Below, piece after piece: positions 50,301-61,669 of a stretch of 64,000 nt of DNA. A model generated the notes under the pieces. The model made no database searches. It was not told the origin of the DNA and saw only the letters and a list, made by a program, of their open reading frames with translations. Both the position numbers and the translations under genes were made by a program. Within the stretch, counting starts at the first letter, position 1. The number at the start of each line of letters is the position of its first letter. The DNA is from Aquila chrysaetos chrysaetos (Eukaryota > Chordata > Aves > Accipitriformes > Accipitridae), in assembly GCF_900496995.4 (NCBI RefSeq), contig NC_044006.1, positions 62,789,204 through 62,853,203 on the forward strand, read 5' to 3'.

Positions 50301-53300
50301 AATCTTTTCTAAAGTATCTGAGGTCTGTATGAGTCCAAAACTTCCCAGTGGACACTGAATTTTCTCTTGATGATCCTGCCAATGACGCTGCCCATTGCTA
50401 GTAGCAGCACCAGGCAAACTCCTCTAGCTCTGCTCTGTTAGAGGCCCTAAGCTATGCTAATATAAGAAAATATTTGCTTAAGGTGAAAGGCTTTTCCCAG
50501 GATAGCGTTCAGGAAATGTAGCGGTAGGGGAAGAAATGAAATTGAGGAAAGAAAAGCTGTATACACCTTTATTCTTTTCCAGCCCCACACAACACCCACT
50601 TCTCTGAAGAAGTCCCCTTGACTTTCCCCCAACCACATGAGCCATTTTGTCTTTGAAATTCTCTCCAGGCACACTGGTTTTGTCTACTCTTATGGACATA
50701 CTTTACTCTTCCATTTCTGCTCTCACCATATAAAATTGCACTCTTCACAACAATGCACTTGACCGGCTGAACTTGAAGCAAAGCATCACGAAGCCCATCC
50801 TTAACCACACGGCAGACTGGTCCTTCCCGCTGATGTTGTACCCACCACCTCGCCTCCCTAAATTTCTAAGCATTAAAGCAGCAAGGGACCTGCCCCGGCA
50901 GGGATGTGCGCTTCAACCAGCAGAAACCGATAACAGCAGAAGTATTTTGCTGCGTCAAATCCCTGGCAGCACTGTAGCTACATATTTTCCCGATGGTTAT
51001 CTCCTTTCCCGGGGTGCTCTGTGGGTGCAGCACAGGAGAAACGTGTTTCACCAAGTCAGCGCCAACCCGCGCCAACTCACCCTTTTATTCAGCAGCAAGA
51101 AGGTCTTCGCATATCTTCCAGCATCTCTTCCAGCAACCAGCCCTTGGTTTTACCCAGCGCGAAATGGAGACACAATTCACCCTCTGCCGCTGTCTGGGAT
51201 GAGGCGGCGCGTCTTTCCTCTCCCCTCCCCGTGCCTTGCGTTCCCGCTTTCCCCTGGGCTCCAGAGGAACAATCCTCGCCTTGTTCCCGCTCAGTGACCT
51301 GGCGCTGGGATTAACACGCATGAGCGGCTGCATCATCTGCACAGGGAAAAAATGCCGGGGCTGTTGCCGGGTGTAAGTGGCCGGGGCATGCCTTTGCCTT
51401 GGCCACTTGTGCCCAGCCGCAGCCATCCGCTGGATGGATGGACATTTAACATAACTCAGGAAAGACATTGCAAAAAAAGCCCCAGTCCACCCTGGTTTTT
51501 GAGCAGGATGAAAAGAACAGGCTGATCTATGGGGTTTCTTAGGTGGAAAGGGCATCTGCAGGGAAAGCCTTGGACTGCATTGCTGGTGGGGCTGCAGGGA
51601 GGACTGCACAGAAGTGGGGGTCAAATAGGTGATATTTAGAGCAGCAGAGCCCCCAGATGACTTGCCCTCCAGCTGCAAGCTTGATTTCAATAATTAATAA
51701 TAATAAATATAGGCCCTTTGTGGGGTATTGCCAAGAACCTCAGCCCTGCCTGAGGCTGTGTCCCCAGGGAGACCTTCCCACACTGGGAGTGGGACTTGGG
51801 GAAGGCAAGCGTCAACTGAGGAAACACGTCAAGGCCACCGAAGCATTCTGCATGGATCACCAACCAGGGAGCTGATGGGAACAGTTTCCAGCCCCTACCT
51901 GGGGAGCTGTGAGGGGCCCCAGGGAAGGAGCCTGCCCTCTGCAATTTTCTCAGGGCTGTGCTCTCCAGCACTTCCAAAGGGCTATTTTCTTCAGCTGCTG
52001 AAAAGATGATGTCAAGGGTTGAATCTCTAGGAATTTTTTAGAAATACAGTTTATACCCATATGTAGTTTCTTGCAGACCTGAAAAAGGCAGGCAGCCGCA
52101 GCTGGATCTGACTTTCTGCTCTGGCTGGAGGCTGAGGGCGGTTCTCCACTTGCCTTGCTGGAAAGCCCTAAGGGAAAGCAAGGAAGGCAACAGCATCCAC
52201 CCACTGCTTCATTTGACTGTCCCAGCATCACCATTTTCAAGTGCTAGCAGGATGCCGCTATTAGGCAGGATGAAGAAACACTGTTCCGAATGCTCTCGGA
52301 GCCAAACATCGGAGCTGGAAGCAGAGGAAAGAGCCATCCTGCAATGAAGGCCAGGTTACCTGCTGGTCCTCTGGTTCAGAGGTAACTTCTGCCTGAGTAG
52401 ACATACCTGAGAAAATCTCTGATAAGAACAACTTGGCGGTGCCGACTTCACAGGGGTCTTTAGGCATCAGAATGCACTTTAGAAAGTTATAATTTCAGTC
52501 TATATCATTTCACCTTAACCCTTAGGCACATTTCAGGAGTGCCTCTTGCCCCCAAGAGCTGGAGCAAGCCCTGCTGCTGTGGGCAGTGTTTGAGACCCCT
52601 GCCTGGCTGGGTAGCAGAGGGAGGGCTGTGAATACATGCTCCGTGGTGCCGCTCCTCCAGGGTCCATGCCCTCAGCCTGCCCGTGACGCCTGCAGCCCAG
52701 CGGAGGATGGGTGCAACGCACAACCAGCAAAAAGGACTCTCGAGACACCATGTGCATCCATGTTATTCTCTTTCATGAGCTTCCACAGCAGATGTAGCTG
52801 TCAAAAGACTTTGTTCCTATCCATTATTTACTGTATCAAATTAGAAAACTCAGAATTGGTTACAGAAAAAAGAGTTATTAGCTGCTCAGTAATTTAAATG
52901 ATCTGCTCCCCCTACTCCACTTTTTGTGGAGTTATGTTGACATTTGAAAAAAAAAGTTCTGTTGCTATAGCTACCAAGATGAGCTTCCAGCCATGAGATT
53001 ATGATCAATAAAACATGCCAGATGTGGCTCCAAGAGCTTTCATTAATAAAAAAAAAAACCAAGTGTGATGAGAATCTTTAGAATAATTCTAGGGGACATG
53101 AATGAGATGCTTTTAAATAACTAATCTGATGAAAAGAAAAAAGCAACTAGCACCCATAAGATTTTATCCCAAGCACCAACTGAAGCATTGCTCTCACTGA
53201 GAACACATGCAGCAAAATAGCCTTTCAGAAACATGCAGGACATACAGCTGAGCACAAATGAAAGGGGAACCCTCTGTTCTAAGAGGCTGCTGCTGGTCCT

Positions 53301-55320
53301 TCGCCTCCTGAAGAACTGCTGATGTGCAGAACAAAACCCTGGGGCAAGTCATAATAATGAAGGCTGAATTCCCTGTCCTTGCAAAATCTCTCTTTCTTTG
53401 CAAGTTGTCTCAAGAGCTCAGTATCTTTTTCCCTCTAGAGTATCTACCCATATGTATTATAAATTCAAAAGAAAGGTGCATTCACTGTTGGGCCTAATGA
53501 AGGCCCACCAGCTACGTGTCCAGCAGGAGGGGACAAAAGCAGCAGAGAAGCAGAGAGAGGAACCTCAGAGCCAGGTCTTGCCTGAGTGCCAGCAGCTCCC
53601 TTCCCAGCAGCATGGCAGGGTGCTGAAGGGCTCCAGTCACCCTTCAGGCTTCAACAGCCCTTCGAATCTCTTTGCTGTGGATATCTGCTCTTGTCTGTTG
53701 GAGCTCTTTCACGTAACAGTTTCCAAACACCTCTGGGTCTGGTTCTCTACAGCCTTGCCTTAACCTAGGTTGCCAAACTCTGACCAAAGAACACGACAAA
53801 GCCAAACTCCACAGTTCGCCAGGCTGGCAGCCCAATCTCTACCAGCTTCATCAACCAAGCATATGAACCAAGGATCCTCTTCTTCATCTCCACACATAGT
53901 TACGCTCCTGCACAGGTTCCAGTTACAGCCAGATGAAGAGCAGAATGAAAATTTTTATTAAAATTGATTCATGCTTTTATACTTATTTTTATGTGCTTTG
54001 GATCTTTTTTTAACGTATCTTCTCTCATTTCCCAGTTTCCAGATAATTTTCAACAACGTGTCTCCAGGTTAATAAACTCATTCCAAGCTTTAATGGTGGA
54101 TGCTTTGAGTCCAATTCGAATACTCTGCATCTCTGATTAGCTCATAACAGGCGAGGTACTTGTTTGCTGCCATATTGTCGCTGAATTATCCTGCGCTGGA
54201 ACTGGATGCCACTGTTTGTCACCATGGGAATGAAACATTAATTTAATGCTATCTGCATTTATTAGAGAGCAGGCCCATTGTACGGGCTGCCAAGGGAAAC
54301 TGACAGTCCTCTACAATAATGAGCGCGGGGGGGAAAAATCCATTTCTCATCAGGAATGACTCTTCCTGCCTCTCTCGTGCTGCTCATGTGTCTGTGGATC
54401 AATGGAGATAAGTCAGCTGGAAACGAGAGAAAAATACAAAAATGCCTCAAAGCTTCAGCTATGAGTGGATTTGATAATGATTCACCCACTGCACAGGTCT
54501 GACTTTCTGCATCTTATATCACTGTTTTGCAGCTGAAATAAAGATACCAAATTTTGTGACATTTTGAAGTATCTTCCTGAAAAAAAATGGTTTAAGTAAG
54601 GAGTGGAAAATGCCTAGGAGAATATTCTGGTACTTATTCAGAAACATAATGTGCAGCTTTTCACAATATTTTAACGTCAAGATTCAGTTCTATGCAGCTC
54701 TGTGGGATAGAAGAGTTTTACAGTTGCTGCTTTACATGTCATGATATAGAAAGACACACACAGGATCTGCTCCCAGCCCTTTTCTTTGTGACAAATGGCA
54801 TTCGTTCTGCACGATGCCAGTAGAGCTAGTTGGGTATTTAGCATAAGTATGAATTCTACAGGTTTTAAGTGACTTTATAAAGGCCACGCATCAGGGGAGT
54901 CCGCAGTGATACTACGCCTGAAGAAGGACCACAGGGTTTCTCCCCACAGGTAGGTGGATGCACCAGGACAGGCTGGGAACCAAGGAGCTGAGCAGCAGCC
55001 CTGCGGCGAAGGACGTCGGGGTTCTGGGGGACGCGAGGCTCTGTAAGAGCCAACGATGTGCGGAAAAGGCGAACTGCCTGCTGAGCTACATCTGGAAAGC
55101 GGGGGCCAGCAGGCCCTGGGGGGTGGATTAGTATTCTTACGTACTCGGCGCCGAGGAGGCCAAAGCCAGTTCTTCTGTTACCCGGTGAAGCGTCCCCTCT
55201 GAAATCAGAGCTGGGGAAGAGGTCTGCGGGATGGGAAGGAGTTGCACAAAACATAAACACGTTTAAAGGAAGAAAAACAGCCGGCAGCTTGAAGAGGGCT
55301 AGTAAAGCTTCAGCCCTCTG
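47300..55320. other. Intergenic sequence, no gene recognised
   Basis: No supported gene. The longest open frame is a 201-codon minus-strand frame at 51085-51690, basic and low in recognisable features. A TA/CA microsatellite lies at 48960-49024. The stretch 54010-54330 has an unusually motif-dense, non-repetitive look, with several homeodomain-type ATTA cores and a CCATATTG patch, and is a candidate conserved element. Confidence 0.5.
48960..49024. repeat. ATAC/ACAT microsatellite
   Basis: Irregular ATATAC, ATGCATAC and ACACGTATGTGT units form a degenerate, partly self-complementary purine-pyrimidine repeat. Confidence 0.75.
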
Positions 55321-55348
55321 AGGAGAGGGCTGCACCGCGGCCTGGCCG

Positions 55349-55369
55349 CTGCCTGCCTGCCTGCCTGCC
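55349..55369. repeat. (CTGC)5 tetranucleotide repeat
   Basis: Five CTGC units at the left edge of the orphan CpG island. Confidence 0.85.
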
Positions 55370-55588
55370 GGCCAGTGAATGTGAGAAAACGCAGCTTGCG
55401 GGGGGCGGGAGAGGGACGCAGAAACACAGGCGGGTAAGCAGTACCGCCCAAGAGCCCCAGGCCGCTAAACGCAAACGATGCGGGCGGCCGCTCGCGGTGA
55501 CTAACGCCCGCATGTCCGAACTCGCGGCCCCCCGCCCGCCACGCGCTCCCGCCCGCCGCCCTCCCCGCCGCCGGGCCCCGCCGGCCCA

Positions 55589-55604
55589 TGGCGCCCCCTA
55601 GCGG
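55589..55604 (-). promoter_or_regulatory. CTCF-like binding motif
   Basis: The minus strand reads CCGCTAGGGGGCGCCA, which fits the established CTCF core (CC-N-C/G-C/T-AG-G/A-G/T-GGC-G/A-C/G-C/T-A) at every informative position except G in place of the usual A at the third base. It lies inside the orphan CpG island between two genes, a setting where CTCF sites are common. Occupancy is not shown by the sequence. Confidence 0.6.
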
Positions 55605-56487
55605 CGGCGCCAGCCGGCCGAGGGGCGCTGGGACGCCGCGCCGCGCGCCGGCCCCATTTTAGCTCCCGAACGGGTTTAGGGCCTGGCTGCCAAATTGGGG
55701 GTTCAGATTAAAGGCAGGAAAGGGGCCCGAGCCAAGGGAGAGAGCAGGGATTCGATAATCCGTCGGCTTCAACAGCTGGATCCCGGCACCAGCGGTTCCC
55801 AGCGCACGGGATCCCTTCTCCCGCGGGGCAGCCCTCTCCTGCCTCTCTCGCGTCCGCGAGGCCTCGGGTTAATAAAGCACCCTCAGAAGGGGCCTGCACC
55901 GCGTAGGTTAGCTTCTGGTTGTTAATAACTAGCTCTGCATAGCTGAAACTACAACCCCAGCTGGGCAATTCTGCTTTTACTGCCCCAAGAAGCGACACGA
56001 CAAGCGTGGCTCACACCTCATCGTGACCTTGTAGGCTCCTCAACAAAATGGGCAGCTAGAAAGACCTCAGCAATGACAGAGGAAGAACTCTTCATTTTTT
56101 ATTATAAGCTGAACTTCAGACCTAGAAAAACAAAACACCAAACGAAACTTCTATTACTTCACAGCCTGGCCTGTATTTCTCCCACTCGAGGACCTGCGCT
56201 TCAGCTCCTCTCCTGTTACGTGGCCCTGCGGCCTCACAGTTAGAGAGGAGAACAGACCTGTAGGAGCAGGAATACAAAGTTCTTCCAGGAAAAGCAGGCA
56301 GCTCCTCCCTTCCCCCAGCCCAGTGACAAGTCACTCACGCCGGGGTCCCAAGGTGGGCAGGGGGAAGCCCTCCGGCCTCAAGGGGAAAGGCGGCAGGGGC
56401 TGAGGCTGGCGGCAGCAGGACCAGGACTCGGGGCTGAGTCCTTGCGGGCAAAGGGAGCTGCGCTGCCTCTGCACAACAACCCACCAG

Positions 56488-57144
56488 TGATGGCATATTT
56501 CCATACATTCTGTATGGTATGTCTAAATATTTTGATGGTTTTAATATTTTGTACCAGCCATGGAAACTGGTTTGCTGCTAGGTGACTGTAAAAGTGAGAT
56601 TTGGTAAATTATTATTAGAAATCTTATACTAACACTATGACTGAAACAATAGACAAAAGTATAGCCAAGCAATTAACTAGTAGAGGTAGTTACTCGTAAA
56701 GTGTTGCAGTTCTTTGCTCTTATGACTAGATGTTCCTGTACGCTAGATGAGAACAATGTTGAAACTGACCACATGTGATTGAAACTGCGTTAAGCTTCAA
56801 GATCAAAGAACAAGGACAAGAATAAAGACTTCAAGGACAGCCAACAAGAACTTCAAATGGGTCGCTGGTCATAAAAGCAGCCCTTCGACTCAAATGGATC
56901 CTTCATTGCGCATGATCGGATACAGGCAGTACTGATAATCAGTTATAATCATTTTTATGTATCTGTATACTAATCTGATTAATATGAAATTAGTTGTTCT
57001 ATATAACCTGTTTGTGCTAAAGCTGTGGTATGCACGCTAGGTGGAACTATCCTTCGTGCATCCAGCGCTGCAATAAAGAATGCCTGCTTTCTAAAACTCC
57101 AAAACGAGTCTTAGAGAGTTTCTTCGACCGGCTTTTCGGTATCA
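56488..57144 (+). mobile_element. Solo LTR of an endogenous retrovirus
   Basis: A 657-bp LTR bounded by inverted ends TGATGGC...GGTATCA (TGAT/ATCA perfect) and flanked on both sides by CCAG (56484-56487 and 57145-57148), a 4-bp target duplication. Inside are TATATAA at 57000-57006 and a poly(A) signal AATAAA at 57072-57077, in the spacing expected for U3-R, leaving a short U5 of about 50 bases. No gag, pol or env sequence adjoins it, so it is a recombined solo LTR. A 4-bp duplication is usual for class I (gammaretrovirus-like) elements. The family name would need a repeat library. The intact ends suggest moderate to young age. Confidence 0.85.
57000..57077 (+). promoter_or_regulatory. LTR core promoter and poly(A) signal
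   Basis: A TATA box (57000-57006) and AATAAA (57072-57077) inside the solo LTR. Transcription would start near 57030. In this orientation an LTR-driven transcript would run toward KIF5B, antisense to it. Confidence 0.6.
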
Positions 57145-57149
57145 CCAGG

Positions 57150-59480
57150 ACGTGGAAACCCGGCAAGGCGCAGCTCCCAGAGCACATATAAGAGGATACC
57201 ATCGCCTAAAGGAGCTTCCCTCTTCCATCAGCAGCGGGAAGGGGGCCCACCCCGCTGCAGTCCCCACTGCAAACCAGGTCCTAGAAAACACAGACGGTCA
57301 CCAGGCTGCTGCATGCAGCTGACACAAAAAACAGAAAGGCCTTGCAGTAAGCTGCAGTTGAAACCAGCTTTCCTGGGCAGCAGTCTAAGATCTGTCATGG
57401 TTTCTGCTGACAGGTATTTCTTCCAGCAAAAGGCATTTAAAGAATCATTTACACCCTCTCAGGAAAAGACCAGCACAAAATACTCTGCAAATACCTGCTT
57501 GTTAACAGGATAGGATGCTGAATGATCACGTAAAACACCTATCCTGACAGCACAACACTCCCCCCTCCCCAGGCTGATCAGAACCAGACCTGATGATGGA
57601 GGCAATAAGCAGACAGGATAACACTGACATTTATGCTTTGCTGAGCTAATTTACTTTTTAACACAATTTTTAATGCTGCTGCTGACAAAAGCCAAATCAA
57701 ACATCCACTGGAACAGTAAGTAGCTTTGCAGGTATCTCCAATATGGTGTCATCAGCTGTGAAGCGTATTTGTCCAACTGCAGGAGACAATTTGAGTTGAC
57801 TTTCAGACCAATGCTTTCAGACCAGGGGCTCCCAGGTATTTGTTACTCACAACAGACGCTGTGGAAATAGCTCTCTAAAACACACACCTGGGGGCACCTC
57901 CGAGTCATTTCCACACCTAGTTTTGTGGATTTAGGAATGCGGAGAATGTGGGTTATGCTGTTCTCCCTACTTGCCAGAGGTACACATTAACACTTCCCTT
58001 GGTACCTTAGGTGAAGACACTGGACGGATTTAGCTCCATTCCGCAATACCGGTATGCCTACCTTGTGGAGCACAACAGACCCTAGAGGGAGTATGCTGCT
58101 GAAACGTACACCCGCAAGGCATCCAGGGTGCAGATATGCCACACCATCCTACGCAATGCCCCTTTCTTTCCCCTTTATAGTCATTAGCCTCTTATTTTCC
58201 TTTTCAAAGTAAATAGGCTAAATATGCTTTATTACAATAGTCATATTTGCATGCATTTTGTTTCTTCTGCATTATATTTTTCTTCTTCAGGTAACTTTTC
58301 CCGTCACACTGGATGGCCTAGCTAACTGATACCCTCTGCACCTTCAACTTTCATAATGAAACACTAAAAGGAGTTAGCAGCTCAAATTACTCTCCCTGCC
58401 CAGTCCCACTTCACTTGTCATTCCTCCCCAGCAAGGACTGGTTAAACATAAAATGATGAACACTCCTGCAGGGAATTCAGGAAGATTCATCAGCTCAAAA
58501 CTCCACAGGCAAAAATTCTGATGCACCCAACAGTCTTCAGTAATCATCTTCCAGATATGTTTTCTACGTCATTTAGAGAAGTTATATTATGTACTTAAGT
58601 GACTCGAGACAGTCTGCACATAGCACATTTTAAATACAGTAATGCATTTGATACTTCCTAAATTGGTGTTACAACTTCTTGGTACATTCAAGACGGAAGC
58701 CACCCCAAGCCAGCCAACAGAACAAACTTGTTCTGTCAATGAATTCCTTAGCAGTTTGTAGATTATCAGTGCAGGTAACTGCAGTTTTTCCTTGTCAGAG
58801 ACATAATAATATTTTTTCTTAATTTCAGAAGTCATTTCAGGTCATGCCATTGCTCATAAGAAACTTCAGAGTGAAAGGAAATTTGCTTTCCTTTTCGAGG
58901 ATCCCTTAGTCCTTGTGTACAATTAAAAGGGTTTGAGTTGGTCATCCCCTAGTAGAGACACAGGTCTATTCAAAAGCGAGCACCTCACTGGTATGACTGA
59001 GCCATCTCCCACTAATAGGATACACTATGAAATATTTGATAGTATCAGATTAGCTCATTATTGAGCAGTTTTACAGATGCAATTTCTTCCTCCTGAGATC
59101 TTTTCTTCTATGTAACTGTACTGGCAGACTTAAATCTAGACCCCCTTTATGCTTTTGTATATATATATTTATATATCAAAGCTCTACAAATTTAGCTAAA
59201 TCTTTTTCTGAGAAAATTATCCAGAAGATGATTGCAGCCTTATGTAACTAGATTGCTCCATAAAAAGACATCAGTTCAATAGCACTCAGAAAAAGTAGAA
59301 TCAACTGTTACAGATTCCTGGGAAAGGAAAACAAGTCCTGAGAAAGAAAAAGAGAGAGAAGAGGTCTACGAAAGTCTAGGAGGCACAGAAATGTTGGAAA
59401 GGGATTAATCCTTTCAAACAAGAATGAGGAGTCACCAAATCAGCAGGAGCCAAGTTAAAAAAAAAAAAAATGTTCATGAA
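57150..59480. other. Intergenic sequence, no gene recognised
   Basis: No supported gene, RNA or clear repeat. It contains a short AT microsatellite near 59157-59178. Confidence 0.55.
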
Positions 59481-59765
59481 GCAAGTGGTAACTCATGGGA
59501 ATTCCTTTCCAACTGAAACCAAGACAAGTTTACATGGATTCCAGAGAAGACTGTCCAAGTATGTGGATAAAATGAGAACTTTGAGCATCACCATACAGAT
59601 AACTGACACCACACTCAGGAAAGCCCCTGAGGTGACACGTCTAGAGAAGACCATTGAGAAGAATCATCACGTTTGACTGATTTTTCTGGGCAACCCATAT
59701 ATCTGGCACCTCTGGAGAGAGGCTTAGCTAGATGAGCTCTTGGTCTGAACCAAACCAACTGTTTG
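59481..59765 (+). mobile_element. CR1-type LINE 3'UTR relic
   Basis: A diverged copy of an amniote CR1/L3-like 3' region. In order it shows AGTGGTAACTCATGG, TTTACATGGATTCCAGAGAA, CTCAGGAAAGCCCCTGAG and CTAGATGAGCTCTTGGTCTG, corresponding to remembered consensus blocks (GTGGAACTCAT, TTTACATGG, CAGGAAGTCCCTGAG, CTAGATGGACCTTTGGTCTG). About 285 bases survive and no reverse transcriptase frame is left. An A run of 14 precedes it by about 10 bases. Confidence 0.7.
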
Positions 59766-60763
59766 TTCTGTCAGACTGGCAGAAGAGAAGATCTCCATTT
59801 CACTTCCCTCCTTCACTGGCTAACTGGGAGTACATAAAGCACAAGCAGCTACAGCCCAAGCTGAAAATACAGTAGGCATCAGGTGCTACAGATGAACTGG
59901 CAGCTTTCAGAATGTGTCATCTGCAGGCTGAACCACTGCAAGCAGGCACCCATTCTTCATGCATCCCAAAACAGATAAATGCATTGTCACCTTAGAAAGT
60001 CTTTAAAATTGGATTTTTAAGATGCCCAGGAATCAAATCAGATGCACGTCATGTGCCCAAACCCTTGATCAGCTTCTACACTGCTTCACATCAAAGTTCC
60101 ATTTTAAAGAACAAGTGCGGAATGCAAGTGCATCTATGCTTCCTCGATTGCCAGTAGGCCTGAATTAAGGCAATCTCCTCTAGTTCTTAAATTTCCTTCT
60201 GCTCCTGGAAAGAAGAAAGTAAAGCTGACTCTTAGCTGACTTCAGCTTACTCTAGAATGCAATAATTTTAAAAAAAGAAATACCTTGGTGAATAGGATGC
60301 AGCAATAACCTTACATATCTAACTCCCAATTACAGCTAAGAAATAACTACATGTAGGCATAGCCTAAGGAGAAAAGGGTTGGGTTTGTTGGTGAGGGTTC
60401 TGGAGTTTGTTTTTCAGGTCTTTTTTTGAAAAGCAGCTGAATACTAAGGAATACTAATACTAGGAAATCTCTCCTTTAAGAGAAAGAATGCTGTGTCTAC
60501 ACCCTATGCCAAGGGAGAACTCTTTCAAGTGTGTCACTGTGTCCAAGATAGATAGGGTGGAAGTTGATGTTTAAAAAAAAAAACCCCAAACATACACAAC
60601 CAAGAGAAGCCATTAAAAATGGCTATTAAATTGGCATATTTATGAACTACATGGAATATTTGCCTTCGGGAGAGGTCAAAGTAATTCAAGATTGAAGGGG
60701 TTCAAATTCTGATATACTGTGGCTGTAATCAATTTCTGTACATTTCCACAGGCAGCAATTGTT

Positions 60764-60808
60764 GGAGGTGGCGGGGGGGGGGGTGGGGGGGGTGGGGGTG
60801 GGGTGGTG
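60764..60808. repeat. G-rich simple repeat (G(n)/GGGGT)
   Basis: Runs of 5-12 G separated by single T on the plus strand, about 260 bases past the KIF5B cleavage site. It has quadruplex-forming potential on the strand that is template for KIF5B. Confidence 0.8.
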
Positions 60809-61020
60809 TTTGTTCTTTTGTTTGGTTTGGGGCTTTTTTGTTTGTGTATTTTTTCTATCATGAACAGTCTTTTGAAGATTAAGACTTAAATATTCATATT
60901 TGTGGGAAAGCTTACTTGTATTAACAAACACTGGAACAAGAAGTTACAAGACATCAAGTGATCACTATTTACATAAAGATAACTGGTCATGAAACCTATC
61001 AAGTAAAAAGTATTATCTGG

Positions 61021-61039
61021 ACACAACGTAACAAACAGG
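61021..61039 (-). promoter_or_regulatory. KIF5B: GU-rich downstream element of the KIF5B poly(A) site
   Basis: The minus strand reads CCTGTTTGTTACGTTGTGT about 46-64 bases after AATAAA, matching the GU-rich element bound by cleavage stimulation factor. Confidence 0.5.
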
Positions 61040-61084
61040 TGAAGAGGCTGAATAAATGCGCAAAGTTCAAAGATTTTTCTTCTC

Positions 61085-61090
61085 TTTATT
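61085..61090 (-). terminator. KIF5B: Distal KIF5B poly(A) signal
   Basis: AATAAA on the minus strand, with expected cleavage near 61065 and a GU-rich element beyond it. Confidence 0.6.
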
Positions 61091-61634
61091 TAAACACAAA
61101 TACATTTACAGCATGCAGGTAAGTTAAAACTATATGGCGTCTTCCCCAAACCAATTGTTTTAACGCATCTTAAGTGTACTGAAGTTAAATCATATTCCAC
61201 AGGTAGACTTGTCCTCATGTCAAATTTAGAGATACACACAGTAGTGAGTCAGCATTTAAGTTATGTAAATAATTTAGTTGTTCACCAGAAATAAATATTA
61301 TTTCACCAAGTTCCTATCCTAAACCATCTTTTTAAAAAATATGATCTAGAGGAACATAAAAATAAGAACCATTCAAAGACTGCAAGTTGAAACAGCAGTG
61401 TTGAACATTCCCTGTATAGACTGAATATTTTAATTTACAAAAAACAGTAATTGTCCTGTCCAGCTGACCTATGACAGCCAAACCAGAAAACAAAAAAAGT
61501 TGTTTGGTTTTGGTTTGTTTTTTTTTTTCTTTTTTACATTTTAAGAGGCAGTTCTTGGTAAACTTCATAAAAGGTTTAAAATAAAAAAAAAAGTTTAAAT
61601 ATAAAAAGGTGATGTACACTGAGCTACAGGCTAG

Positions 61635-61638
<4 letters not shown>

Positions 61639-61665
<27 letters not shown>
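61639..61665. repeat. T27 homopolymer inside the KIF5B 3'UTR
   Basis: A run of 27 T on the plus strand, hence A27 in the KIF5B transcript. It is a likely internal oligo(dT) priming site that could give false 3' ends in cDNA libraries. Confidence 0.85.

Positions 61666-61669
<4 letters not shown>

Larger units (their letters stand above)
55320..55880. promoter_or_regulatory. Orphan intergenic CpG island
   Basis: A dense CpG and GC-rich block (core about 55370-55680) midway between AT-richer flanks, 5.2 kb beyond the KIF5B 3' end and about 26 kb upstream of the ARHGAP12 promoter. Its density resembles the ARHGAP12 island rather than random GC. No exon of a known gene is recognisable on either strand, and open frames through it are compositional. 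Possible roles, all inferred: promoter of an unannotated non-coding RNA, an insulator, or an upstream ARHGAP12 promoter. Confidence 0.6.
59770..61060. other. Intergenic sequence just past the KIF5B 3' end
   Basis: Downstream flank of KIF5B. It has a G/T-rich tract (60764-60808) and otherwise no recognisable gene or element. Confidence 0.6.

Noticed and set aside
51085..51690. 201-codon minus-strand open frame
   Set aside because: Basic, low-information sequence without a domain, with other frames open across the same interval. Treated as chance.
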